A DNA stretch of 64,000 nucleotides from Inia geoffrensis (GCA_036417435.1 JAZAQT010000083.1:434001-498000), one strand, 5' to 3'. Numbered from the stretch's first letter, positions 39,916 through 53,800 are shown. Notes: a model not told the origin generated them from the letters alone. Numbers and translations are program-made.

Positions 39916-41650
39916 ACTTGGGGCTGATACTATTGGTGAGGGAATGCAGACCCTTTGAGGTAATGGTGCATGGTTCCCATTGCACGGGTCCCAAGTCTCC
40001 ACGTTTAAGGGATTTATCCTTCAGCTAAAATATGCATGGAAAACCCAGAATATGGTCCACGAAGTGACCAGGCAAAATTTTAAAACTCATCGCCATTTTC
40101 GCCCCCTGGTACTCGAGTTCGCCCTTCCAGATGCGATATTAACATTCTCCCCACTTGGAGAGTCAGTGCCTTTGACCTCTTGTTTGGTACAGTTTGCAAT
40201 TTCTGTGGAAGATCAACAGGAATAAGGAGAACCAATGAGCGGCTAACTCGATGTGTTTGGACGGGCACATTGAACTCTGATTTCCCTACAGGAAGAAGAA
40301 TTCACCAAAGGCTCAGCGGGCCATGCCGGAACGAGATTAGGGCCTGAAGCAATTCTTCGGGTTTGCGGTCAGCTCACAAGAAAGCGAGTTGAGAAAAGGA
40401 GATTTTTGGCACTGTAACTCACAATCCTGTAGAGTTCCAAATGACCTCTATCATCCAAAAATTTATTGAAGGAAGGCTGTGAAGAGGACTTGAACCCGAC
40501 GCAGAATTGCAGAAAACAGATATCAGGGGGTAGATAAGATTTGCTCTGAAAGCGTAGGAAAAGAGGCAGCAGTTCGACAGTGATGCACTTGGCCAAAAAG
40601 GGCGTATGCGTTTTTTCCTGAATATATTCAGGAAAAAACGCATACGCCCTTTTTGGCCAACCAAGCAAGCCTGCAATGGAAATCCGCACTACAAGGCAGT
40701 CTCACTTCCCACCGATCCAAAGGGCCGTCCGAAAAAAGTGTAAAATCCAGAGAGACAGGACAGGCCATGGAGAACCGGCAGCCTTTTTATGCTGATGGGC
40801 GGGATGTAAATTGCCAACAGCCACTCTGGAGAAGTGGATGGTGTTTCCTGGAACAAAGGAAAAAACAAGCTATAGAGCCTAGGGCACTTCCACTTATGGT
40901 GCTATAGATTCGGAAAATTTAAATGAAAAAGACACAGCCACACCAAAGTTTGGGGCTGCTCTGTGTACGGGATCCTTGACTATGGTACAACTTTAATAGC
41001 CCAGAAAGAGAAAAGTGGATATAGAAGTTGTGGTACATCCCTACAATGGAATATCACTCAACAATTAAATCCATGGCAACACACCAGTAGCAGCATAATG
41101 AGAGGATTTAGTTATGATGATTCTAAGTGAAATAAGTCACACAGAAAAAGAAACATCATAAGATATCACTAATACCGGGAATGTAAACACGGCTACGTGT
41201 GAACTGCATTACAAAACACAACAGAGTCTCACATTTACAAAAGAAACTTATGCTTGCTTAAGGGGAAAGGAGAGTGGGGAGGCTGCATAAAACCAGAGGT
41301 TCACATTAGGACAGATACCATTCCATAAGCCAAATATATATTAGACAAGACCTACTCCTTGCTCAACCAAATGGACTCAACACCCAGTATTCAAAACCTT
41401 GGAATATGCCTGACTAGGAAGAAAATTAAAACCCATACATTTATAGGTCTCCATAAGAAAATCATTTGTGTACAGCACCATACACACAGCAGTGTAAATA
41501 AGCTAAATCCCCTTATAAAAATAAATTTGAAAAACAAAACACAAGGACTGTGAAATAGAGAGAAATTCTTAAATAAGTCCTTCAGGGCTTGTGAGGAATC
41601 TTGGATTTACCACCTCTACATCCACAGCTGGGGGAGAGATAAGGCTGGAC
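39916..41650 (+). repeat. Monomer copy 24, deleted left-half type
   Basis: 1735 bp. Perfect palindrome 40589-40660. L1 part about 40666-41542. GATAAGATTTG near 40535, AGAGAGACAGG near 40750, GCCTTTTTATG near 40782 and CTATAGAGCC near 40870 are shared only with copy 26. Confidence 0.95.
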
Positions 41651-43386
41651 ACTTGGGGCTGATACTATTGGTGAGGGAATGCAGACCCTTTGAGGTAATG
41701 GTGCATGGTTCCCATTCCACGGGTCCCAAATCTCCACGTTTAAGGGATTTATCCTTCAGCTAAAATATGCATGGAAAACCCAGAATATGGTCCACGAAGT
41801 GATCAGGCATAATTTCTAAAACTCATCGCCATTTTCGCCCCCTGATACTCGAGTTCGCCGTTCCAGATGCGATATTAACATTCTCCCCACTTGGAGAGTC
41901 AGTGCCTTTGACCTCTTGTTTGGCACAGTTTGCAATTTCTGTGGAAGATGAACAGGAATAAGGAGAACCAATGAGCGGCTAACTCGATGTGTTTGGACGG
42001 GCACATTGAACTCTGATTTCCCTACAGGAAGAAGAATTCACCAAAGGCTCAGCGGGCCATGCCGGAATGAGATTAGGGCCTGAAGCAATTCTTCGGGTTT
42101 TCGGTCAGCTCACAAGAAAGCGAGTTGAGAAAAGGAGATCTTTGGCACTGTAACTCACAATCCTGCAGAGTTCCAAATGACCCCTATCATCCAAAAATTT
42201 ATTGAAGGAAGGCTGTGAAGAGGACTTGAACGCGACGCAGAATTGCAGAAAACAGATATCAGGGGGTAGATAAGAATTGCTCTGAAAGCGTAGGAAAAGA
42301 GGCAGCAGTTTGACAGTGATGCACTTGGCCAAAAAGGGCGTATGCGTTTTTTCCTGAATATATTCAGGAAAAAACGCATACGCACTTTTTGGCCAACCAA
42401 GCAAGCCTGCAATGGAAATCCGCACTACAAGGAAGTCTCACTTCCCACCGATCCAAAGGGCCGTCCGAAAAAAGTGTAAAATCCAGAGAGGCAGGACAGG
42501 CTGTGGAGAACCGGCAGCCTTGTTATGCTGATGGGCGGGATGTAAATTGCCAACAGCCACTCTGGAGAAGTGGATGGTGTTTTCGGGAACAAAGAAAAAA
42601 ACAAGCTAGAGAGCCTAGGGCACTTCCACTTATGGTGCTATAGATTCGGAAAATTTAAATGAAAAAGACACAGCCACACCAAAGTTTGGGGCTGCTCTGT
42701 GTACGGGATCCTTGACTATGGTACAACTTTAATAGCCGAGAAAGAGAAAAATGGATATAGAAGTTGTGGTACATCCCTACAATGGAATATCACTCAACAA
42801 TGAAATCAATGGCAACAGACCAGTAGCAGCATAATGAGAGGATTTAGTTATGATGATTGTAAGTGAAATAAGTCACACAGAAAAAGAAACATCATAAGAT
42901 ATCACTAATACCGGGAATGTAAACACGGCTACGCGTGAGCTGCATTTCAAAACAAAACAGAGTCTCACATTTACAAAAGAAACTTAGGCTTGCTTAAAGG
43001 TAAAGTAGAGTGCGGAGGCTGCATAAAACCAGAGGTTGACATTAGGACAGATACCATTCCATAAGCCAAATGTTTATTAGACAAGACCTACTCCTCGCTC
43101 AACCATATGGACTCAACGCCCCGTATTCAAAACCTAGGAATATACCTGACTATGAAGAAAATTAAAACCCATACATTTATAGGTCTCCATAAGAAAATCA
43201 TTTGTGTACAGCACCATACACACAGCAGTGTCAATAAGCTAAATCCCCTTATAAAAATAAATTTGAAAAACAAAACACAAGGAATGTTAAATAGAGAGAA
43301 ATTCTTAAATAAGTCCTTCAGGGTTTGTGAGGAATCTTGGATTTAAGACCTCTACATCCACAGCTGTGGGAGAGATAAGGCTGGAC
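41651..43386 (+). repeat. Monomer copy 25, divergent right half
   Basis: 1736 bp, twin of copy 23 at +3471. Palindrome 42325-42396 with mismatch A42384. L1 part about 42402-43278, divergent from about 42733. Confidence 0.95.
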
Positions 43387-45121
43387 ACTTGGGGCTGATA
43401 CTATTGGTGAGGGAATGCAGACCCTTTGAGGTAATGGTGCATGGTTCCCATTGCACGGGTCCCAAGTCTCCACGTTTAAGGGATTTATCCTTCAGCTAAA
43501 ATATGCATGGAAAACCCAGAATATGGTCCACGAAGTGACCAGGCAAAATTTTAAAACTCATCGCCATTTTCGCCCCCTGGTACTCGAGTTCGCCCTTCCA
43601 GATGCGATATTAACATTCTCCCCACTTGGAGAGTCAGTGCCTTTGACCTCTTGTTTGGTACAGTTTGCAATTTCTGTGGAAGATCAACAGGAATAAGGAG
43701 AACCAATGAGCGGCTAACTCGATGTGTTTGGACGGGCACATTGAACTCTGATTTCCCTACAGGAAGAAGAATTCACCAAAGGCTCAGCGGGCCATGCCGG
43801 AACGAGATTAGGGCCTGAAGCAATTCTTCGGGTTTGCGGTCAGCTCACAAGAAAGCGAGTTGAGAAAAGGAGATTTTTGGCACTGTAACTCACAATCCTG
43901 TAGAGTTCCAAATGACCTCTATCATCCAAAAATTTATTGAAGGAAGGCTGTGAAGAGGACTTGAACCCGACGCAGAATTGCAGAAAACAGATATCAGGGG
44001 GTAGATAAGATTTGCTCTGAAAGCGTAGGAAAAGAGGCAGCAGTTCGACAGTGATGCACTTGGCCAAAAAGGGCGTATGCGTTTTTTCCTGAATATATTC
44101 AGGAAAAAACGCATACGCCCTTTTTGGCCAACCAAGCAAGCCTGCAATGGAAATCCGCACTACAAGGCAGTCTCACTTCCCACCGATCCAAAGGGCCGTC
44201 CGAAAAAAGTGTAAAATCCAGAGAGACAGGACAGGCCATGGAGAACCGGCAGCCTTTTTATGCTGATGGGCGGGATGTAAATTGCCAACAGCCACTCTGG
44301 AGAAGTGGATGGTGTTTCCTGGAACAAAGGAAAAAACAAGCTATAGAGCCTAGGGCACTTCCACTTATGGTGCTATAGATTCGGAAAATTTAAATGAAAA
44401 AGACACAGCCACACCAAAGTTTGGGGCTGCTCTGTGTACGGGATCCTTGACTATGGTACAACTTTAATAGCCCAGAAAGAGAAAAATGGATATAGAAGTT
44501 GTGGTACATCCCTACAATGGAATATCACTCAACAATGAAATCAATGGCAACACACCAGTAGCAGCATAATGACAGGATTTAGTTATGATGATTCTACGTG
44601 AAATAAGTCACACAGAAAAAGAAACATCATAAGATATCACTAATACCGGGAATGTAAACACGGCTACGTGTGAACTGCATTACAAAACACAACAGAGTCT
44701 CACATTTACAAAAGAAACTTATGCTTGCTTAAGGGGAAAGGAGAGTGGGGAGGCTGCATAAAACCAGAGGTTGACATTAGGACAGATACCATTCCATAAG
44801 CCAAATATATATTAGACAAGACCTACTCCTTGCTCAACCAAATGGACTCAACACCCAGTATTCAAAACCTTGGAATATGCCTGACTATGAAGAAAATTAA
44901 AACCCATACATTTATAGGTCTCCATAAGAAAATCATTTGTGTACAGCACCATACACACAGCAGTGTCAATAAGCTAAATCCCCTTATAAAAATAAATTTG
45001 AAAAACAAAACACAAGGACTGTGAAATAGAGAGAAATTCTTAAATAAGTCCTTCAGGGCTTGTGAGGAATCTTGGATTTACCACCTCTACATCCACAGCT
45101 GGGGGAGAGATAAGGCTGGAC
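43387..45121 (+). repeat. Monomer copy 26, deleted left-half type
   Basis: 1735 bp, twin of copy 24 at +3471 up to about 44.4 kb, then different (GAAAAATGG near 44480, CTACGTGAAAT near 44596). Perfect palindrome 44060-44131. L1 part about 44137-45013. Confidence 0.95.
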
Positions 45122-46857
45122 ACTTGGGGCTGATAGTATTGGTGAGGGAATGCAGACCCTTTGAGGTAATGGTGCATGGTTCCCATTCCACGGGTCCCAA
45201 ATCTCCACGTTTAAAGGATTTATCCTTCAGCTAAAATATGCATGGAAAACCCAGAATATGGTCCACGAAGTGATCAGGCATAATTTCTAAAACTCATCGC
45301 CATTTTCGCCCCCTGATACTCGAGTTCACCGTTCCAGATGCGATATTAACATTCTCCCCACTTGTAGAGTCAGTGCCTTTGACCTCTTGTTTGGCACAGT
45401 TTGCAATTTCTGTGGAAGATGAACAGGAATAAGGAGAACCAATGAGCGGCTAACTCGATGTGTTTGGACGGGCACATTGAACTCTGATTTCCCTACAGGA
45501 AGAAGAATTCACCAACGGCTCAGCGGGCCATGCCGGAACGAGATTAGGGCCTGAAGCAATTCTTCGGGTTTGCGGTCAGCTCACAAGAAAGCGAGTTGAG
45601 AAAAGGAGATCTTTGGCACTGTAACTCACAATCCTGCAGAGTTCCAAATGACCCCTATCATCTAAAAATTTATTGAAGGAAGGCTGTGAAGAGGACTTGA
45701 ACACGACGCAGAATTGCAGAAAACAGATATCAGGGGGTAGATAAGAATTGCTCTGAAAGCGTAGGAAAAGAGGCAGCAGTTCGACAGTGATGCACTTGGC
45801 CAAAAAGGGCGTATGCGTTTTTTCCTGAATATATTCAGGAAAAAACGCATACGCCCTTTTTGGCCAACCAAGCAAGCCTGCAATGGAAATCCGCACTACA
45901 AGGAAGTCTCACTTCCCACCGATCCAAAGGGCCGTCCGAAAAATGTGTAAAATCCAGAGAGGCAGGACAGGCCGTGGAGAACCGGCAGCCTTGTTATGCT
46001 GATGGGCGGGATGTAAATTGCCAACAGCCACTCTGGAGAAGTGGATGGTGTTTCCTGGAACAAAGAAAAAACCAAGCTAGAGAGCCTAGGGCACTTCCAC
46101 TTATGGTGCTATAGATTCGGAAAATTTAAATGAAAAAGACACAGCCACACCAAAGTTTGGGGCTGCTCTGTGTACGGGATCCTTGACTATGGTACAACTT
46201 TAATAGCCCAGAAAGAGAAAAATGGATATAGAAGTTGTGGTACATCCCTACAATGGAATATCACTCAACAATGAAATCAATGGCAACACACCAGTAGCAG
46301 CATAATGACAGGATTTAGTTATGATGATTCTAAGTGAAATAAGTCACACAGAAAAAGAAACATCATAAGATATCACTAATACCGGGAATGTAAACACGGC
46401 TACGTGTGAACTGCATTACAAAACACAACAGAGTCTCACATTTACAAAAGAAACTTATGCTTGCTTAAGGGGAAAGGAGAGTGGGGAGGCTGCATAAAAC
46501 CAGAGGTTCACATTAGGACAGATACCATTCCATAAGCCAAATATATATTAGACAAGACCTACTCCTTGCTCAACCAAATGGACTCAACACCCAGTATTCA
46601 AAACCTTGGAATATGCCTGACTATGAAGAAAATTAGAACCCATACATTTATAGGTCTCCATAAGAAAATCATTTGTGTACAGCACCATACACACAGCAGT
46701 GTCAATAAGCTAAATCCCCTTATAAAAATAAATTTGAAAAACAAAACACAAGGACTGTGAAATAGAGAGAAATTCTTAAATAAGTCCTTCAGGGCTTGTG
46801 AGGAATCTTGGATTTACCACCTCTACATCCACAGCTGGGGGAGAGATAAGGCTGGAC
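45122..46857 (+). repeat. Monomer copy 27
   Basis: 1736 bp. Perfect palindrome 45796-45867. L1 part about 45873-46749. TTTAAAGGATT near 45212 recurs in copy 35. GTTCACCGTTCC near 45324, CTTGTAGAG near 45361 and GAACACGACG near 45700 are further marks. Confidence 0.95.
45860..46114 (+). pseudogene. L1 ORF2 C-terminal remnant, open frame in one copy (representative)
   Basis: An 84-codon open frame, opening at a TTG inside the right palindrome arm, tracks the C-terminus of L1 ORF2 protein. Residues 17-29 keep an LT..R......KS spacing. Residues 56-66 read QPLWRSGWCFL against QPLWKSVWRFL in human L1 ORF2, and residues 75-82 (EPRALPLM) match the DPAIPLL stretch. The C-x3-C-x7-H-x4-C knuckle of ORF2 is not preserved. 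The equivalent frame is open in 21 copies. It is shifted by a one-base deletion in copies 3, 4 and 6-8, and stopped by TAA (TTGTTAAGC) in copies 12, 14-19 and 21. There is no initiation context or selection signature, so it is a fossil, not a gene. Confidence 0.72.
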
Positions 46858-48593
46858 ACTTGGGGCTGATAGTATTGGTGAGGGAATGCAGACCCTTTGA
46901 GGTAATGGTGCATGGTTCCCATTCCACGGGTCCCAAATCTCCACGTTTAAGGGATTTATCCTTCAGCTAAAATATGCATGGAAAACCCAGAATATGGTCC
47001 ACGAAGTGATCAGGCATAATTTCTAAAACTCATCGCCATTTTCGCCCCCTGATACTCGAGTTCGCCGTTCCAGATGCGATATTAACCTTCTCCCCACTTG
47101 GAGAGTCAGTGCCTTTGACCTCTTGTTTGGCACAGTTTGCAATTTCTGTGGAAGATGAACAGGAATAAGGAGAACCAATGAGCGGCTAACTCGATGTGTT
47201 TGGACGGGCACATTGAACTCTGATTTCCCTACAGGAAGAAGAATTCACCAAAGGCTCAGCGGGCCATGCCGGAACGAGATTAGGGCCTGAAGCAATTCTT
47301 CGGGTTTGTGGTCAGCTCACAAGAAAGCGAGTTGAGAAAAGGAGATCTTTGGCACTGTAACTCACAATCCTGCAGAGTTCCAAATGACCCCTATCATCCA
47401 AAAATTTATTGAAGGAAGGCTGTGAAGAGGACTTGAACGCGACGCAGAATTGCAGAAAACAGATATCAGGGGGTAGATAAGAATTACTCTGAAAGCGTAG
47501 GAAAAGAGGCAGCAGTTCGACAGTGATGCACTTGGCCAAAAAGGGCGTATGCGTTTTTTCCTGAATATATTCAGGAAAAAACGCATACGCCCTTTTTGGC
47601 CAACCAAGCAAGCCTGCAATGGAAATCCGCACTACAAGGAAGTCTCACTTCCCACCGATCTAAAGGGCCGTCCGAAAAAAGTGTAAAATCCAGAGAGGCA
47701 GGACAGGCCGTGGAGAACTGGCAGCCTTGTTATGCTGATGGGCGGGATGTAAATTGCCAACAGCCACTCTGGAGAAGTGGATGGTGTTTCCTGGAACAAA
47801 GAAAAAACCAAGCTAGAGAGCCTAGGGCACTTCCACTTATGGTGCTATAGATTCGGAAAATTTAAATGAAAAAGACACAGCCACACCAAAGTTTGGGGCT
47901 GCTCTGTGTACGGGATCCTTGACTATGGTACAACTTTAATAGCCCAGAAAGAGAAAAATGGATATAGAAGTTGTGGTACATCCCTACAATGGAATATCAC
48001 TCAACAATGAAATCAATGGCAACACACCAGTAGCAGCATAATGACAGGATTTAGTTATGATGATTCTAAGTGAAATAAGTCACACAGAAAAAGAAACATC
48101 ATAAGATATCACTAATACCGGGAATGTAAACACGGCTACGTGTGAACTGCATTACAAAACACAACAGAGTCTCACATTTACAAAAGAAACTTATGCTTGC
48201 TTAAGGGGAAAGGAGAGTGGGGAGGCTGCATAAAACCAGAGGTTGACATTAGGACAGATACCATTCTATAAGCCAAATATATATTAGACAAGACCTACTC
48301 CTTGCTCAACCAAATGGACTCAACACCCAGTATTCAAAACCTTGGAATATGCCTGACTATGAAGAAAATTAAAACCCATACATTTATAGGTCTCCATAAG
48401 AAAATCATTTGTGTACAACACCATACACACAGCAGTGTCAATAAGCTAAATCCCCTTATAAAAATAAATTTGAAAAACAAAACACAAGGACTGTGAAATA
48501 GAGAGAAATTCTTAAATAAGTCCTTCAGGGCTTGTGAGGAATCTTGGATTTACCACCTCTACATCCACAGCTGGGGGAGAGATAAGGCTGGAC
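46858..48593 (+). repeat. Monomer copy 28
   Basis: 1736 bp. Perfect palindrome 47532-47603. L1 part about 47609-48485. GAATTACTCTG near 47481, GATCTAAAGG near 47658 and CATTCTATAAG near 48264 recur 5207 bp downstream. GAACTGGCAG near 47715 does not. Confidence 0.95.
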
Positions 48594-50328
48594 CCTTGGG
48601 GCTGATACTATTGGTGAGGGAATGCAGACCCTTTGAGGTAATGGTGCATGGTTCCCATTCCACGGGTCCCAAATCTCCACGTTTAAGGGATTTATCCTTC
48701 AGCTAAAATATGCATGGAAAACCCAGAATATGGTCCACGAAGTGATCAGGCATAATTTCTAAAACTCATCGCCATTTTCGCCCCATGATACTCGAGTTCG
48801 CCGTTCCAGATGCGATATTAACATTCTCCCCACTTGGAGAGTCAGTGCCTTTGACCTCTTGTTTGGCACAGTTTGCAATTTCTGTGGAAGATGAACAGGA
48901 ATAAGGAGAACCAGTGAGCGGCTAACTCGATGTGTTTGGACGGGCACATTGAACTCTGATTTCCCTACAGGAAGAAGAATTCACCAAAGGCTCAACGGGC
49001 CATGCCGGAACGAGATTAGGGCCTGAAGCAATTCTTCGGGTTTGCGGTCAGCTAACAAGAAAGCCAGTTGAGAAAAGGAGATCTTTGGCACTGTAACTCA
49101 CAATCCTGCAGAGTTCCAAATGACCCCTATCATCCAAAAATTTATTGAAGGAAGGCTGTGAAGAGGACTTGAACGCGACACAGAATTGCAGAAAACAGAT
49201 ATCAGGGGGTAGATAAGAATTGCTCTGAAAGCGTAGGAAAAGAGGCAGCAGTTCGACAGTGATGCACTTGGCCAAAAAGGGCGTATGCGTTTTTTCCTGA
49301 ATATATTCAGGAAAAAACGTATACGCCCTTTTTGGCCAACCAAGCAAGCCTGCAATGGAAATCCGCACTACAAGGAAGTCTCACTTCCCACCAATCCAAA
49401 GGGCCGTCCGAAAAAAGTGTAAAATCCAGAGAGGCAGGACAGGCCGTGGAGAACCGGCAGCCTTGTTATGCTGATGGGCGGGATGTAAATTGCCAACAGC
49501 CACTCTGGAGAAGTGGATGGTGTTTCCTGGAACAAAGAAAAAAACAAGCTAGAGAGCTTGGGCACTTCCACTTATGGTGCTATAGATTCGGAAAATTTAA
49601 ATGAAAAAGACACAGCCACACCAAAGTTTGGGGCTGCTCTGTGTATGGGATCCTTGACTATGGTACAACTTTAATTGCCCAGAAAGAGAAAAATGGATAT
49701 AGAAGTTGTGGTACATCCCTACAATGGAATATCACTCAACAATGAAATCCATGGCAACACACCAGTAGCAGCATAATGACAGGATTTAGTTATGATGATT
49801 CTAAGTGAAATAAGTCACACAGAAAAAGAAACATCATAAGATATCACTAATACCGGGAATGTAAACACGGCTACGTGTGAACTGCATTACAAAACACAAC
49901 AGAGTCTCACATTTACAAAAGAAACTTATGCTTGCTTAAGGGGAAAGGAGAGTGGGGAGGCTGCATAAAACCAGAGGTTCACATTAGGACAGATACCATT
50001 CCATAAGCCAAATATATATTAGACAAGACCTACTCCTTGCTCAACCAAATGGACTCAACACCCAGTATTCAAAACCTTGGAATATGCCTGACTATGAAGA
50101 AAATTAAAACCCATACATTTATAGGTCTCCATAAGAAAATCATTTGTGTACAGCACCATACACACAGCAGTGTCAATAAGCTAAATCCCCTTATAAAAAT
50201 AAATTTGAAAAACAAAACACAAGGACTGTGAAATAGAGAGAAATTCTTAAATAAGTCCTTCAGGGCTTGTGAGGAATCTTGGATTTACCACCTCTACATC
50301 CACAGCTGGGGGAGAGATAAGGCTGGAC
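48594..50328 (+). repeat. Monomer copy 29
   Basis: 1735 bp. Starts with a changed first base (GACCCTTGG). Palindrome 49268-49339 with mismatch T49320. L1 part about 49345-50220, where GAGAGCTTGGGCAC near 49553 is one base short, so the ORF2 remnant shifts frame and runs to 90 codons. Twin of copy 32. Confidence 0.95.
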
Positions 50329-52064
50329 ACTTGGGGCTGATACTATTGGTGAGGGAATGCAGACCCTTTGAGGTAATGGTGCATGGTTCCCATTCCACGG
50401 GTCCCAAATCTCCACGTTTAAGGGATTTATCCTTCAGCTAAAATATGCATGGAAAACCCAGAATATGGTCCACGAAGTGATCAGGCATAATTTCTAAAAC
50501 TCATCGCCATTTTCGCCCCCTGATACTCGAGTTCGCCGTTCCAGATGCGATATTAACCTTCTCCCCACTTGGAGAGTCAGTGCCTTTGACCTCTTGTTTG
50601 GCACAGTTTGCAATTTCTGTGGAAGATGAACAGGAATAAGGAGAACCAATGAGCGGCTAACTCGATGTGTTTGGACGGGCACATTCAACTCTGATTTCCC
50701 TACAGGAAGAAGAATTCACCAAAGGCTCAGCGGGCCATGCAGGAACGAGATTAGGGCCTGAAGCAATTCTTCGGGTTTGTGGTCAGCTCACAAGAAAGCG
50801 AGTTGAGAAAAGGAGATCTTTGGCACTGTAACTCACAATCCTGCAGAGTTCCAAATGACCCCTATCATCCAAAAATTTATTGAAGGAAGGCTGTGAAGAG
50901 GACTTGAACGCGACGCAGAATTGCAGAAAACAGATATCAGGGGGTAGATAAGAATTACTCTGAAAGCGTAGGAAAAGAGGCAGCAGTTCGACAGTGATGC
51001 ACTTGACCAAAAAGGGCGTATGCGTTTTTTCCTGAATATATTCAGGAAAAAACGCATACGCCCTTTTTGGCCAACCAAGCAAGCCTGCAATGGAAATCCG
51101 CACTACAAGGAAGTCTCACTTCCCACCGATCCAAAGGGCCGTCCGAAAAAAGTGTAAAATCCAGAGAGGCAGGACAGGCCGTGGAGAACCGCCAGCCTTG
51201 TTATGCTGATGGGCGGGATGTAAATTGCCAACAGCCACTCTGGAGAAGTGGATGGTGTTTCCTGGAACAAAGAAAAAACCAAGCTAGAGAGCCTAGGGCA
51301 CTTCCACTTATGGTGCTATAGATTCGGAAAATTTAAATGAAAAAGACACAGCCACACCAAAGTTTGGGGCTGCTCTGTGTACGGGATCCTTGACTATGGT
51401 ACAACTTTAATAGCCCAGAAAGAGAAAAATGGATATAGAAGTTGTGGTACATCCCTACAATGGAATATCACTCAACAATGAAATCCATGGCAACAGACCA
51501 GTAGCAGCATAATGACAGGATTTAGTTATGATGATTCTAAGTGAAATAAGTCACACAGAAAAAGAAACATCATAAGATATCACTAATACCGGGAATGTAA
51601 ACACGGCTACGTGTGAACTGCATTGCAAAACACAACAGAGTCTCACATTTACAAAAGAAACTTATGCTTGCTTAAGGGGAAAGGCGAGTGGGGAGGCTGC
51701 ATAAAACCAGAGGTTGACATTAGGACAGATACCATTCCATAAGCCAAATATATATTAGACAAGACCTACTCCTTGCTCAACGAAATGGACTCAACACCCC
51801 GTATTCAAAACCTAGGAATATGCCTGACTTTGAAGAAAATTAAAACCCATACATTTATAGGTCTCCATAAGAAAATCATTTGTGTACAGCACCATACACA
51901 CAGCAGTGTCAATAAGCTAAATCCCCTTATAAAAATAAATTTGAAAAACAAAACACAAGGACTGTGAAATAGAGAGAAATTCTTAAATAAGTCCTTCAGG
52001 GCTTGTGAGGAATCTTGGATTTACCACCTCTACATCCACAGCTGGGGGAGAGATAAGGCTGGAC
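50329..52064 (+). repeat. Monomer copy 30
   Basis: 1736 bp. Palindrome 51003-51074 with mismatch A51006. L1 part about 51080-51956, with CATTGCAAAAC near 51620, GGCGAGTGGGG near 51684 and GACTTTGAAG near 51828. Twin of copy 33. Confidence 0.95.
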
Positions 52065-53800
52065 ACTTGGGGCTGATACTATTGGTGAGGGAATGCAGAC
52101 CCTTTGAGGTAATGGTGCATGGTTCCCATTCCACGGGTCCCAAATCTCCACATTTCAGGGATTTATCCTTCAGCTAAAATATGCATGGAAAACCCAGAAT
52201 ATGGTCCACGAAGTGATCAGGCATAATTTCTAAAACTCATCGCCATTTTCGCCCCCTGATACTCGAGTTCGCCGTTCCAGATGCGATATTAACACTCTCC
52301 CCACTTGGAGAGTCAGTGCCTTTGACCTCTTGTTTGGCACAGTTTGCAATTTCTGTGGAAGATGAACAGGAATAAGGAGAACCAATGAGCGGCTAACTCA
52401 ATGTGTTTGGACGGGCACATTGAACTCTGATTTCCCTACAGGAAGAAGAATTCACCAAAGGCTCAGCGGGCCATGCCGGAACGAGATTAGGGCCTGAAGC
52501 AATTCTTCGGGTTTTCGGTCAGCTCACAAGAAAGCGAGTTGAGAAAAGGAGATCTTTGGCACTGTAACTCACAATCCTGCAGAGTTCCAAATGACCCCTA
52601 TCATCCAAAAATTTATTGAAGGAAGGCTGTGAAGAGGACTTGAACGCGACGCAGAATTGCAGAAAACAGATATCAGGGGGTAGATAAGAATTACTCTGAA
52701 AGCGTAGGAAAAGAGGCAGCAGTTCGACAGTGATGCACTTGGCCAAAAAGGGCGTATGCGTTTTTTCCTGAATATATTCAGGAAAAAACGCATACGCCCT
52801 TTTTGGCCAACCAAGCAAGCCTGCAATGGAAATCCGCACTACAAGGAAGTCTCACTTCCCACCGATCTAAAGGGCCGTCCGAAAAAAGTGTAAAATCCAG
52901 AGAGGCAGGACAGGCCGTGGAGAACCGGCAGCCTTGTTATGCTGATGGGCGGGATGTAAATTGCCAACAGCCACTCTGGAGAAGTGGATGGTGTTTCCTG
53001 GAACAAAGAAAAAACCAAGCTAGAGAGCCTAGGGCACTTCCACTTATGGTGCTATAGATTCGGAAAATTTAAATGAAAAAGACACAGCCACACCAAAGTT
53101 TGGGGCTGCTCTGTGTACGGGATCCTTGACTATGGTACAACTTTAATAGCCCAGAAAGAGAAAAATGGATATAGAAGTTGTGGTACATCCCTACAATGGA
53201 ATATCACTCAACAATGAAATCAATGGCAACACACCAGTAGCAGCATAATGACAGGATTTAGTTATGATGATTCTAAGTGAAATAAGTCACACAGAAAAAG
53301 AAACATCATAAGATATCACTAATACCGGGAATGTAAACACGGCTACGTGTGAACTGCATTACAAAACACAACAGAGTCTCACATTTACAAAAGAAACTTA
53401 TGCTTGCTTAAGGGGAAAGGAGAGTGGGGAGGCTGCATAAAACCAGAGGTTGACATTAGGACAGATACCATTCTATAAGCCAAATATATATTAGACAAGA
53501 CCTACTCCTTGCTCAACCAAATGGACTCAACACCCAGTATTCAAAACCTTGGAATATGCCTGACTATGAAGAAAATTAAAACCCATACATTTATAGGTCT
53601 CCATAAGAAAATCATTTGTGTACAACACCATACACACAGCAGTGTCAATAAGCTAAATCCCCTTATAAAAATAAATTTGAAAAACAAAACACAAGGACTG
53701 TGAAATAGAGAGAAATTCTTAAATAAGTCCTTCAGGGCTTGTGAGGAATCTTGGATTTACCACCTCTACATCCACAGCTGGGGGAGAGATAAGGCTGGAC
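52065..53800 (+). repeat. Monomer copy 31
   Basis: 1736 bp. Left markers CCACATTTCAGGG, AACACTCTCC and CTCAATGTG recur in copies 34 and 36. Perfect palindrome 52739-52810. L1 part about 52816-53692, matching copy 28. The junction of two 5207-bp repeats falls in this copy. Confidence 0.95.

Larger units (their letters stand above)
37405..44483 (+). repeat. Two-monomer block repeated twice (offset 3471 bp)
   Basis: Copies 23 and 24 are repeated as copies 25 and 26. Shared otherwise-rare markers include CAATTAAATCC (37590, 41061), CGGAATGAG (38592, 42063), CTTAAAGGTAAAG (39523, 42994), GATAAGATTTG (40535, 44006) and GCCTTTTTATG (40782, 44253). Edges fall at about 37405-37540 and 44345-44483. 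I found no difference between the two blocks at the sites compared, but I did not align every base. Confidence 0.85.
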
